Assembly: GCA_011390465.1 (NCBI GenBank)
Contig: JAABSH010000004.1
Coordinates: 62,001-126,000, forward strand
Source: Desulfobacteraceae bacterium
GTDB taxonomy: Bacteria; Desulfobacterota; Desulfobacteria; Desulfobacterales; Desulfosalsimonadaceae
Direction of reading: 5' to 3'
Length of the DNA: 64,000 nt
Below, piece after piece: positions 35,110 through 44,531 of the stretch; the first letter of the stretch is position 1; each line of letters opens with the position of its first letter. The notes beneath the pieces are model-generated. The model had not been told where the DNA came from and did no database searches. It saw nothing but the letters and a program-made list of their open reading frames with translations. The translations under genes and the position numbers were made by a program.

Positions 35110-38100
35110 TTAATAATAATCTCCGACCAGTGTAAAGGCCCCCCAATAGCCGGGATGGGGATACCGGGACTTGACATGAAGGGCCGCCTGGCGGAGGCAG
35201 TCTGCCTTGTTCTGGTTCATGTACAACCGGTAAAAGGTTTTGATCAAGATGGCGGTGGATACATCGCTGACCCGCCACAGACTGGAAATTACCGTGTGAG
35301 TGCCGGCGTAGAAAAATGACCGGTTCAGCCCCACCACGTCGTCGCCCGCGGTGATTTTGCCCAGCCCGGTCTGGCAGGCGCTTAAAAATACCATGTCCGC
35401 GTCCACGGTCAGGCCGAAGATTTCACCTGCTTCCAAATTACCGTCAAGGCCGGGGTTTGTAAAGGTTTTATCCTCTGCTTCGGAGAGTTTAATGGCCGAG
35501 AGCAGGGGATTGACGGGATCAAATTCCCCGTGGGACGCGATGTGGATAATGTCAAAGCCTGCGATGTTGTTCACCACCCAGGCTTCGGTGGCGTTTTCAC
35601 GGGTCAGAAGGGTGATATCCGGAAAATTCCATTGCAGGGAGCTGACTTCCTGCTCCGCAAAGGGCAAATCCAGAATCGGATCGCCCAGATCCGGATTGCC
35701 CACGGCCAGGACCCGGGGACTGCGGTAAGGACGGGACGTGCGCCGGCTCAAGGTGTATTCCAGCACAGCAGCGCTGGGCACATAAAACAGGGCATGGTGG
35801 TCCATGACAAAACCCGCATTATTTTTCAATGTGGCAAAAGACAGGTAATGCAGGGCCCCATGCGGGCAGATGCCCACGGTATGGGAATCTGCAAGATAAG
35901 GGGCTGCCGGTGCCATGAGCGTGGCGTATAAATCCTCGGCATGGGTTTCATAGGGCTCGATGTTCTGGATGATGCGCCGGTATTCCAGTATTTTCTGCTC
36001 CAGCGCGCCGCGATCCGCCGGGGTTCGCACCAGGCGCAGCCGGTTTTCCGGCTGATCGCTTTCCGGCGTATTGCGCTCTGGTTGCAGAATCCAGCACAGC
36101 ACTTCATCGTCTAAGAGATAATAGGAAAGCAGCACAGTGCCGGGATCCAGGTAGCTGATGAGCCGGTCGATCTCCACCGGCGGTACGCTTACCATGGCAG
36201 CCAGCTGGGGGTTTTTAAGCTGCATGTCGATCATCAAATTGTCCAGGTCATGGGATAAATCCGCCACGGTTTTGCGGTAGATCTCCTGTTCCGCGGGCGT
36301 TGCCGCCGCCAGCAGTTTTTGCGCTGTATCAAGTTCTGAGTTGAGAATCTGCTGCCGCTGGTACCATTTTTCGTCCTGGTCGCTGGAAAACCGGATATTC
36401 TGGCCCCCGAGAAGATCAATAAAATTCCGGGCCCGGGAACGTTCCGCGATTTCAAAAGCAGCTTCCGGCCGGTTCTGATCCGCCAGGAGTTTTACCAGGG
36501 TTTCATATACAGAGAGCTTGTTGGCAATAAAATTTTCCCGAAGCTGATTTACCTTTATATCGCTTCGGAGCTGTTCAATAATGTCAAGGGCTTCACGCAG
36601 CAGGGATTCCGCTGCTGAAGGATCGCCGGCAGGGTGAATGCGGAGCTTTGCCAGACCAAACAGGGCCCGCCACAGGGTTTCCCGGATCATCATGGATTCG
36701 GACAGCTCCCGGGCGGTTTTGTAGGCGGTTTCCGCTGCTTCGTATTGTTCCAGGGCCGCCAGGGCATGGCCCTTGCCCAGAATGGCTTTGGCCGCGTTGA
36801 TGCGGTTGCCGATGGCAGTTGAAATCTTATAGGCCTGATCAAAGAGCGCCGCGGCCGCCTCCGGCTGGTTCAGTTTTAAATAGGTCAGGGCTTTGTTGCG
36901 ATAGTCATAGGCCAGACCCCATTGACTGCCAATGGCTGTGTCAATTTCAATGGCCTGGTCAAAGGTCTCGAGAGCAGTCTCAAAATTACCCATATCCCGG
37001 TGGATGAGGCCCATGTTATTGAGGGTGGAGGCGACTTCATCTTTGCGGATGCGCAGATTGCGGGCATTTTCCAGGGCGTTTGCCAGAACGGACAGGGCCT
37101 TGTCGTAATTGCCCAGGGTCCACCAGATCAACCCTTCGGTGTTTTGGCAAAGCACCTGCATCAAGGCAAGGTTTTCCTGTTTTGCGATAGTGTAACTCCG
37201 GCGCTGAAAGGTAAACGCCTGTTCGTATTTTCCCTGAAACCAGGCATTGTTGGCTTTTTCAATCAAAATGGCGGCCTGCATGTCCGTTGCTTCCGGTGTC
37301 CGGGTGGTGATAAGGGCAAGGCTCTCATCAAAACAGGTTTCCGCTGCCGTAAAATTTCCCAGCAGCCGGTGGCACCGGCCGATGTTGAGCTGGGATTCAG
37401 CGGTTTTTTCAACTTCATCTGCTGCTTTAAAAATGTCAACCGCCTTTTCATAGCTGGTGATGGCCATGGCATACTGATTGAGGCGCAGGTCATACACCCG
37501 GCCGATGTGCAGAAACTGTTCCCCCAGCAGGGTGTCCCGGTTCAGATCTTTGCTCAGGTCTGCCGCGGTTTTGAAACGGGTGAGGGCGCCGTGGAAGCTG
37601 GTGGCATTTTCAAGCACAATGCCCAGTTCGGCAACCGCGTTGACCAGATCGTCGTCCGGCGGCTGTTCAGCCATGATGGTGACGGCCTGTTCCATCGCGG
37701 GAATGGCTTTTTCATACTGATTTTTTTTGGCGTGCATCAGCCCCAGCCGCAGCAGGGCTTCCGCGTGATCCCGGGAATCCGGGGCCATGTCTGAATAAAG
37801 AGATACCAGCTCCCGGGCAAACACCAGGGCCTGATCCATGCGGCCGGCCCGGTAGGCGCTTTCCCGGCCGTATTTGTAAAGATCCGGCAGATACGGGTCA
37901 AAGGCCGGAATTTCATTGGCAACGGTAATGGCATGGGTGAAAAAAACCGCTGCCCCGGCATAATCCTGATGGTCAAACCGGGTGCGCCCGGCTTTGACGT
38001 AATGGATAAAATTGCTTTTTGCAAATGCGGCAGCTTCTTTTTTGTTCATGCCCTGGTATCCTAAATAAAGCACCGGGTAGCGTGCCGGATAAAGTTCCGG

Positions 38101-41100
38101 GCCGGGATGTTTTTGAAGGGCTGCGGTCAAGGCGTCCAGACTGGATTTTTCCGCGTAATTTGCAAGAACATCCGTCGTAAAAGCCGGATAAACAGCCGGA
38201 TCAACAGCCGGATTCGAATCCTGCTGTTCCGTTACAATCAGGGAGGGACACTGAAAAATGGCAAAAACATGGCCCAGAATAAATATATCCGCAGGATCGG
38301 CAGGCTTGGCAGTGTTGACCATGGCAAGGGACAGACTGCCGGCCCGGGCCAGCAGGGTTTCCAGGGAAGCCCGGGCATTGTCGTCCGGATAAACAGCCAT
38401 GATCTGCCGGGCTGGTTCACCGGGGGTGACCGGCACCGTGGTGGATCGTACCGGTCCCCGGGCCATGACCAGGGTGTTGATGTCTGACAGGGATTGGAAT
38501 CCGGCATCCGGATCAATTTCGGTTTTTTCAGGTGAGTTGAAATCCGTCAGGTGATAAGTCTCAATCACGGAAGATGGAAACGCCATGTCCGGAATGGCCA
38601 TGAGGTTTTGTTTAAACGGTTTCCGGCTGGTGATGCATCGTTCCAGATGCTTGGCGCTCAGGCAGAACGGAAAGCGGTTATCAAGGCCCGTGGAAAAGGG
38701 AAATTCAGTGGCAATATACGGGGTTGTCCAGTCAACGGCGTCCGCGATTTTTTCCTTCAGGATTTTAGGTGTGTCCGCGATAAAGCCTGTGGTTTCATCG
38801 TCTCTGGTGATCAGAAAAACCGCGCAGGGAAACTGCTGGAAGCCGGAAAAAACAATTCTTGCCGCCGCGTCATCCATGGTGAGGGTGTCTGCCAGATCCA
38901 TGACGTCAAAGGGAACCGGGGCCAGCAGGGTGATAAAATCCGGTGGCGATCCCGGGGGGTGATCGTAAAACGCATCCTCACAGGTCTGATAATACTGGTG
39001 AATCTGATCCTTCAGGATGCGGGAAAGGTCCTGGGTCTGGCTCTGGCTCTGGGCCAGGGTCTGGTTGTCTTGGGTTTGGCTGGTTTCACGGGCCGGTTTC
39101 AGGTTGATTTCAGCCAGGTCTTGGGCGGTTTTTTCGATTTCCTGGTCCAGAGCCATGAGAAAAATTGCAAGATCCCGGACGGTGTTGTCCTGGATCGTCC
39201 GGTACGGCCCGGGCAGGTTTTCATTGTCCGGCCCCAGGAATTCCGCGAGCAGGGTTTGTTCATTTTCAAGGCGCTGGCGGACAAATGGCCGGCGCTCCGG
39301 GGTTGCGGCGGCCAGTTCTTTTTCAAGGGACTGGAGGGTGGTGAGCCGGGGAAACAGATCTGCAAAAAACGCTTTGTCTGCCCGGGTCCTGGCCCGGACA
39401 AAAGGCGCCAGCCGGTGAAACCGCTCCAGTTCGGAAATGGTTTCCGCCAGATCAAGAGCGGCCGCTGCATTGCCTGCGGCCAGTTGTTTAAACACCAGGG
39501 TGGAAAAAGCACCCGTAATTTCTCCGGGCAAACATCCAGCCCGGGAAAGGGGGACTTGGGACAGGATTTCAAGGGCGTTTTCAAGCGCACCCAGCCCGGC
39601 CCGGGCCCGCCATTGGATATCCGGAAACACGCCCATTTCGGAAAACTGAAGGGCGTTCTGGAAGTTTTGTGCTGCCGCGTCCGGGTCCCCCAGATCATGG
39701 CAAAGCGCAGCCAGGTTCAGATACAGGGCTGAACCGAGTTCCAGATCCTGCCGGGTAAGCGCGGATTTTTGGCTTTTAAAATTGGCAATCCCCCGCATGA
39801 AGTGGTGGAACGCCTGCTGTTCCAGAAGCGTTTTGAGAACCGCGGTTTCTATTTTTGCCGGTGTTTGGGCTGCTTCAGCAGTCACATCAACGGATACCGG
39901 GCAGGCGTCTGCGGCATTGGCATAAAATACTCCCATCAGATTGTGAAACCGCAGTACCAGAGAAGCGCCGCTGATATCTCCGGTGCGGGTGAGCAGGGCT
40001 TCCGCCTGCTGCTCCAGTTCCTGGAATTCCCGCACCTGGCGGCCCGGCCACGAGTCTACCATCAGAGCGGTTGCGGCCGCAGCCATGTTAAAAAGATTCT
40101 GGGCCGTGCTCACGGGATTTGCAAGCCCAAGACAAAGCCGGGCGGAATCCGCAAACCGGTCAAAAGCCTCAGCCGGGTCCTTGTCCGCATATGCCATGAG
40201 CCCTGCCCGGTGGTGCAGCAGGGATACGCCGTATTGATCTGCTTCAGCAATTTTTTCCAGATCCACGTACTCCTGGACCCGGGCGTCCAGCTCCCGGCGG
40301 GCATCTCTGAGATGGCCCAGCTCCAGCTGAATCCGGGAGATAAACGTATCTGCCAGGCGTTTTTCCTGAGCCTCTGAAAATCCGTGGGCTGCCTGGGTGG
40401 CGCCGGCCGCGTCCAGGGAGGTGGATACGGAAATACCAATGAGTCCGGATTTTTCTTTTTCCTGTTTTTCCGGCACGCCGTGGCGCTGGAGCAGGGTGCG
40501 CACCTGCTCAAATCCTTCCAGTGCTTTGGTGAGCAGCCGGACGCGCTGCCGGCCCGTGGCTGTAGCGGCCAGCAGATAGGTATTATAGCTGACGGATCGC
40601 TGGTTGCGGGCCAGGTTTTGAAAGTTGCCGGATTTTTCATTAATGGAAAAGACCTGCTCAAAGATATGGGCGGCTTTTTCAAATTCCTGATTTTCCTGAT
40701 ACGCCAGGCCCAGCCGGTCTGAAATATCAGCCTGAAGTTCCACCAGCCGCTCGGGAAAGGCCAGAGCATCCTGAACCTGGCGGGTGAGCGCATTCAGGTT
40801 TTGCCGGGCATCGGAAATGGGCCGGCGGGCCGGAAGATTTTCAGTGGCCGCGTTAAACGCCGCTGCCAGATTTGCGGCGGCCTGGTTGACATCCGTCTGG
40901 TCTTGGATCAGACGTTCCATATTTTTTTTGTAAATCTGCCATTTTTCAGACGGCGGGGCAGCAGCAGCATCTGCAAGGGCCGCGGACCGAAGGTTTTGTT
41001 TGGACTGGCGCAGGGCAAGCGCGTCTGCGGCGGGTTTGGTGGTTTCCAGATCGCCTGCTGCCAGAATAATCCGGTCTTTGATGTATTGGCGCAGCCGGTC

Positions 41101-43914
41101 AAAGGCCCGGGTCGGGGCCAGGGGATCCATGTGGGTGGTGATCTGGTCTCTGGCCTGGGAAAAAAGGGTAATGGTGGTTTCCATATCATTGATCTGAAAC
41201 GCGCATTCCCCGAACCGCTTCAGAAAAACCAGGTGGGTGGAAACCTCTGGAAACGGCATTTCCCGCTCCTGGCGGCGGGAATAAAATTCATATGCCTTGT
41301 TGTACTGGCCCAGCAGATAATAACTGTTTCCCAGATTCAGTTCCAGATTGGCCGCGTTTTCCGGGTCAATGTCCGAATCATTTAAAAAATAGGCTTTTTG
41401 GTATGCCATGAGGGCTTTTTCCAGCCGGTTGGACTGGTTGTACACGGTTTCCTGAACTTCGTACACATATCCCAGGGTCTGGTGAAAATACTCAACACTG
41501 CTGTCGTAGCGCAGGGCTTTTAAGATCAATTTTTCAGCGGATTCAGCATCATCAGCGGTGTTCCGGTAGGTCAGGCAGAGTCCGGTGCAGTACAGGGCCA
41601 CTGGGTTGTCCGGAGCCGCGTCCAGGGTCTGTCGGTACCGGGCCAGCACGCTTTCAATATCGCCCGCGGCTGCCGCGCATTTGATATATCCCCGGTGGGC
41701 CGGTACAATGGTGCTGTCATAGTCCATGAGTTCCTTGAACAGGCTCCGGGCGGACGGAATTTCCCCCAGCCGGTACAAAAATTCTCCTGCTGAAATGTTT
41801 TTCCGGATATACCCCTGGCGGGCCAGCTGGTAAATCCGGTCCCCGGCGTCGCGCAAACGGATTTCCTGCTCATAGAGGTCAATGGCCTCCCGGAACCGTT
41901 CTTCGCGGTATAAAATTTCCGCAAGGGACAGCCGGGCCGCAGCGGTCTGGGTGGTCAGGGCGGAAGCAGCGTCCAGAACATTCTGATACGCGGTTTTTGC
42001 CTGGGACAGATCTCCGGCCGCATAATAAATATCGCCGATGCGGTTCAAGGCGCCCAGGGCCAGGGGCGGGGCCGTGGCGCGGTAGGTTACGGCAATAAGG
42101 TTGAGGCTTTGGAGTTTTTCCGTCATTTCAGGTGATAAATTTTTGGAAGTTTTTTTACTTACCGTCTGGTCTTCGGCGGACCGGGTGTCCAGAATTTGGG
42201 CAATGATGTGGTCAACGGCCTGGTCCACCCAATACCGCTCATCCGGATATCCCGTGATAATGGACCGCAGGGTGTCCGTGGCCTGGTCCCCGGCCCCTGT
42301 GGTTTCATAAATCCGGGCTTTGAGAAACAGGGCATGGGCTTTTTGGGCGGGTGTGGCGGCCGGGTCGGACAATACCGCCTCCATTTGATCCAGGGCCCCT
42401 GTTTTTTCAAGTAATCCGGCATTTGCCGCAAACAGCAGCCGCACTTTTTCAAGCCGGGCTTCGGCCGCAATGGTGCCGGGATGGGCCGCGGCAATGTCTT
42501 TCAGAAACCCCAGGCTTTTTTCGCGCAGGGCGGTTTTTTCAGAATCTTTGGTGGCGTTCGCCGCCGCCTGCATAAATTCAATGCCCACCTGGTGCACGGC
42601 CGCCAGTCCGGCTTCCGGCAGCAGGTCCGCATACCGGGTGCGCACAAACTGATACGCGCCAAGGGCGGATGCCGGCAGGTTGAGATCCTGATAAATTTGT
42701 CCGGTTTCAAAACCGGCTTTTGCGGCGATTTTTTCATTGTCTGAAAATTTTTCCACCACCCGGATGTAGGCAAGAATCGCGGCATAGGGATCATAGGGGA
42801 TCTGCCCGGCAATGGCCTGGGCGGCTGCGAGTTGGGCCTCTGCGCTGTTCATGGTCTGCACGGCCCCTTGTTCGGGAATGGCCCAGCAGTTGCTGACACC
42901 GGCCCGGTCGGAGAGAAAATAAATCCGGCCGTCTGCTGCAAAGGGTTTAAACGAGATCTGGTCCAGGGGGGTCACCGGAAACGGAATGGCCCCGTCCGTC
43001 TTGATGTCAACGCCGATGTTGAGTCGGCAGATCACGGCATGATCTTCTGCGGTGAGCTGACCGTCATGATTGGTGTCTGAGCCGATTCTGGCAAAATACA
43101 GGGTGCGGCTGTCCGGATGCCAGGACGGAAACATGTCAATGGCCGGGCCGCTGGTCACCTGCCGCAGAGTGGAATCCCGGGTGGTTAAGATAAAAATATC
43201 GCCGGAAGCATCTCTTCGGGTGGACACAAAGGCCAGGGAGTTGTTGTCCGGAGAAAGGGCGCCGTTTGCGGCGTTGCCCCCGGTCATAATGGCAGCGGGC
43301 CGGGGAAGGGGCTGGTTGGGAGCATTGCCTGCGGAGCGCAGTTTTTCAAGGTCTGTTTTTTTAAGATCCATAAAAACCAAGCCCCGGCCCTGGTTGCCGG
43401 TGGCCTGATGAAAATAGAGAAACCGGCCGTCATTGGAAAAAAAAGGGGCACCGTCTTCGGTACTCCGGCCGGTCAGCCGAACCGGTACCGGGTCGTCCAT
43501 TTGCCGGTCCATGAGATAAATATCGCCTTTAACGTCAAACGCCGTGTCCACATAGGCAATAAACCGGCTGTCCCGGGAAATGGCTGGGCTGGATTTAACG
43601 GATGGGCCGGATGCCAGTTTTTCCGGCAGCAGCACTTTTTCCGGATCAGCAGACCCCAGCCAGAGCGTGAGCTGATTGTCCTCTCCGCTGGTGTAGACAA
43701 TATGCCGGCCGTCCGGGGAAACTGCCATGTCCAGCACGGATTCCGTGCGCGAGGTAATCTGTATTGGGGGATGCATGAGATCATCCGTATCCGGCAGGGC
43801 CGGCGCGGCGTACGCCTGTTGTATCGCACCCATCAGGCAAACTGCAAAAATTGCGGTCCAGCAGGCTGATAATACCAATGCCGCCAATGGATTGGAAATT
43901 AGCTGTTTTTTCAT
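35110..43914 (-). CDS. Giant exported propeller-TPR-CHAT protease-like protein
   Basis: A 2934-residue protein. A signal sequence (about 1-37) is followed by a TolB/WD40-like beta-propeller (about 45-340, blades such as SPDGRHIVYTSGED, SRDSRFIAYVDTAF, SPDNNSLAFVST; one contains an EF-hand-like DTNHDGQLTAED loop). Then come very long arrays of TPR repeats in two blocks (about 380-1600 and 1960-2520). The C-terminus (about 2610-2934) is a CHAT domain (caspase fold) with the catalytic pair H2795 (IASHGEFDP) and C2847 (FLSACQTGLG). A degenerate CHAT-like region lies between the TPR blocks. The ATG overlaps the stop of the lipoprotein gene by four bases. A secreted or periplasmic caspase-like protease activated through its TPR/propeller part is inferred; its substrate may be a neighbour. 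Confidence 0.88.
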   Translation of the reverse strand: MKKQLISNPLAALVLSACWTAIFAVCLMGAIQQAYAAPALPDTDDLMHPPIQITSRTESVLDMAVSPDGRHIVYTSGEDNQLTLWLGSADPEKVLLPEKLASGPSVKSSPAISRDSRFIAYVDTAFDVKGDIYLMDRQMDDPVPVRLTGRSTEDGAPFFSNDGRFLYFHQATGNQGRGLVFMDLKKTDLEKLRSAGNAPNQPLPRPAAIMTGGNAANGALSPDNNSLAFVSTRRDASGDIFILTTRDSTLRQVTSGPAIDMFPSWHPDSRTLYFARIGSDTNHDGQLTAEDHAVICRLNIGVDIKTDGAIPFPVTPLDQISFKPFAADGRIYFLSDRAGVSNCWAIPEQGAVQTMNSAEAQLAAAQAIAGQIPYDPYAAILAYIRVVEKFSDNEKIAAKAGFETGQIYQDLNLPASALGAYQFVRTRYADLLPEAGLAAVHQVGIEFMQAAANATKDSEKTALREKSLGFLKDIAAAHPGTIAAEARLEKVRLLFAANAGLLEKTGALDQMEAVLSDPAATPAQKAHALFLKARIYETTGAGDQATDTLRSIITGYPDERYWVDQAVDHIIAQILDTRSAEDQTVSKKTSKNLSPEMTEKLQSLNLIAVTYRATAPPLALGALNRIGDIYYAAGDLSQAKTAYQNVLDAASALTTQTAAARLSLAEILYREERFREAIDLYEQEIRLRDAGDRIYQLARQGYIRKNISAGEFLYRLGEIPSARSLFKELMDYDSTIVPAHRGYIKCAAAAGDIESVLARYRQTLDAAPDNPVALYCTGLCLTYRNTADDAESAEKLILKALRYDSSVEYFHQTLGYVYEVQETVYNQSNRLEKALMAYQKAYFLNDSDIDPENAANLELNLGNSYYLLGQYNKAYEFYSRRQEREMPFPEVSTHLVFLKRFGECAFQINDMETTITLFSQARDQITTHMDPLAPTRAFDRLRQYIKDRIILAAGDLETTKPAADALALRQSKQNLRSAALADAAAAPPSEKWQIYKKNMERLIQDQTDVNQAAANLAAAFNAATENLPARRPISDARQNLNALTRQVQDALAFPERLVELQADISDRLGLAYQENQEFEKAAHIFEQVFSINEKSGNFQNLARNQRSVSYNTYLLAATATGRQRVRLLTKALEGFEQVRTLLQRHGVPEKQEKEKSGLIGISVSTSLDAAGATQAAHGFSEAQEKRLADTFISRIQLELGHLRDARRELDARVQEYVDLEKIAEADQYGVSLLHHRAGLMAYADKDPAEAFDRFADSARLCLGLANPVSTAQNLFNMAAAATALMVDSWPGRQVREFQELEQQAEALLTRTGDISGASLVLRFHNLMGVFYANAADACPVSVDVTAEAAQTPAKIETAVLKTLLEQQAFHHFMRGIANFKSQKSALTRQDLELGSALYLNLAALCHDLGDPDAAAQNFQNALQFSEMGVFPDIQWRARAGLGALENALEILSQVPLSRAGCLPGEITGAFSTLVFKQLAAGNAAAALDLAETISELERFHRLAPFVRARTRADKAFFADLFPRLTTLQSLEKELAAATPERRPFVRQRLENEQTLLAEFLGPDNENLPGPYRTIQDNTVRDLAIFLMALDQEIEKTAQDLAEINLKPARETSQTQDNQTLAQSQSQTQDLSRILKDQIHQYYQTCEDAFYDHPPGSPPDFITLLAPVPFDVMDLADTLTMDDAAARIVFSGFQQFPCAVFLITRDDETTGFIADTPKILKEKIADAVDWTTPYIATEFPFSTGLDNRFPFCLSAKHLERCITSRKPFKQNLMAIPDMAFPSSVIETYHLTDFNSPEKTEIDPDAGFQSLSDINTLVMARGPVRSTTVPVTPGEPARQIMAVYPDDNARASLETLLARAGSLSLAMVNTAKPADPADIFILGHVFAIFQCPSLIVTEQQDSNPAVDPAVYPAFTTDVLANYAEKSSLDALTAALQKHPGPELYPARYPVLYLGYQGMNKKEAAAFAKSNFIHYVKAGRTRFDHQDYAGAAVFFTHAITVANEIPAFDPYLPDLYKYGRESAYRAGRMDQALVFARELVSLYSDMAPDSRDHAEALLRLGLMHAKKNQYEKAIPAMEQAVTIMAEQPPDDDLVNAVAELGIVLENATSFHGALTRFKTAADLSKDLNRDTLLGEQFLHIGRVYDLRLNQYAMAITSYEKAVDIFKAADEVEKTAESQLNIGRCHRLLGNFTAAETCFDESLALITTRTPEATDMQAAILIEKANNAWFQGKYEQAFTFQRRSYTIAKQENLALMQVLCQNTEGLIWWTLGNYDKALSVLANALENARNLRIRKDEVASTLNNMGLIHRDMGNFETALETFDQAIEIDTAIGSQWGLAYDYRNKALTYLKLNQPEAAAALFDQAYKISTAIGNRINAAKAILGKGHALAALEQYEAAETAYKTARELSESMMIRETLWRALFGLAKLRIHPAGDPSAAESLLREALDIIEQLRSDIKVNQLRENFIANKLSVYETLVKLLADQNRPEAAFEIAERSRARNFIDLLGGQNIRFSSDQDEKWYQRQQILNSELDTAQKLLAAATPAEQEIYRKTVADLSHDLDNLMIDMQLKNPQLAAMVSVPPVEIDRLISYLDPGTVLLSYYLLDDEVLCWILQPERNTPESDQPENRLRLVRTPADRGALEQKILEYRRIIQNIEPYETHAEDLYATLMAPAAPYLADSHTVGICPHGALHYLSFATLKNNAGFVMDHHALFYVPSAAVLEYTLSRRTSRPYRSPRVLAVGNPDLGDPILDLPFAEQEVSSLQWNFPDITLLTRENATEAWVVNNIAGFDIIHIASHGEFDPVNPLLSAIKLSEAEDKTFTNPGLDGNLEAGEIFGLTVDADMVFLSACQTGLGKITAGDDVVGLNRSFFYAGTHTVISSLWRVSDVSTAILIKTFYRLYMNQNKADCLRQAALHVKSRYPHPGYWGAFTLVGDYY

Positions 43915-44519
43915 GATGCTTCCTTTTTAACCTGCCAGTCGCCGTTTTCATCCTGGATTTTTTCGCCGGGTCTGGCGTTTTCCGCGTTGATTTTTGCAAA
44001 CACGCTTTGGACCGCCCCAAGCTCGGATTCATCCAGGTCCTCATTCATATGGATGACCCGCATCATGATGGCCTGGCGGGCTTTATTGATTTTTTCGATC
44101 ACAAAATTAAATTCTTCCCGGGTATACCGGCTGGCAAAATCCTGAAGCGATTCCGGCACATTTTCCCGGTCAATGCCAAAGGCCGTCACCAGGCCCTGAT
44201 TGTTTTCCCCGGCCCAGCCCAGCTGTTTAAACCGTTCCAGATCGTCTGCGTGAAAATCAAGGGTCTGCATGGCTGCCACCGCATCTTTGTATTCCCTGCT
44301 GTGGGCCGGAGGCCGGGAGATCTGGCCCGTGGAATCCACTCCCCGGACCGACGCGGCCAAAAGCATCTGGGTGTCCAGGGCGTTATAAGCGCCCAGCACC
44401 TGGTTTTCCAATGCAGTGCGTTCGCTGAGCATTTCCACCTGAACATTTGCCAGGGTGCATCCAAAAAACAGGCACCCGGCGACAAAAACCGCAATGAGAA
44501 AAAAAACATGTGTTTTCAT
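43911..44519 (-). CDS. DUF1318/YdbL-like lipoprotein
   Basis: A 202-residue lipoprotein: signal with lipobox at VAGC (C16) or FFGC (C21), then VEMLSERTALENQVLGAYNALD, which is typical of delta-proteobacterial DUF1318 proteins, and a C-terminal segment ending ENARPGEKIQDENGDWQVK that matches the end of YdbL-type proteins (Pro-Gly, then Gly-x-Trp). In E. coli YdbL acts with the AsmA-like YdbH and lipoprotein YnbE in a bridge for phospholipid transport. Here the upstream gene (12 bp away) is AsmA/YdbH-like, so the same type of complex is likely, with the YdbL part carried on a lipid anchor. Its stop overlaps the CHAT start (ATGA). Confidence 0.72.
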   Translation of the reverse strand: MKTHVFFLIAVFVAGCLFFGCTLANVQVEMLSERTALENQVLGAYNALDTQMLLAASVRGVDSTGQISRPPAHSREYKDAVAAMQTLDFHADDLERFKQLGWAGENNQGLVTAFGIDRENVPESLQDFASRYTREEFNFVIEKINKARQAIMMRVIHMNEDLDESELGAVQSVFAKINAENARPGEKIQDENGDWQVKKEAS

Positions 44520-44531
44520 GGGAAAATCCTT

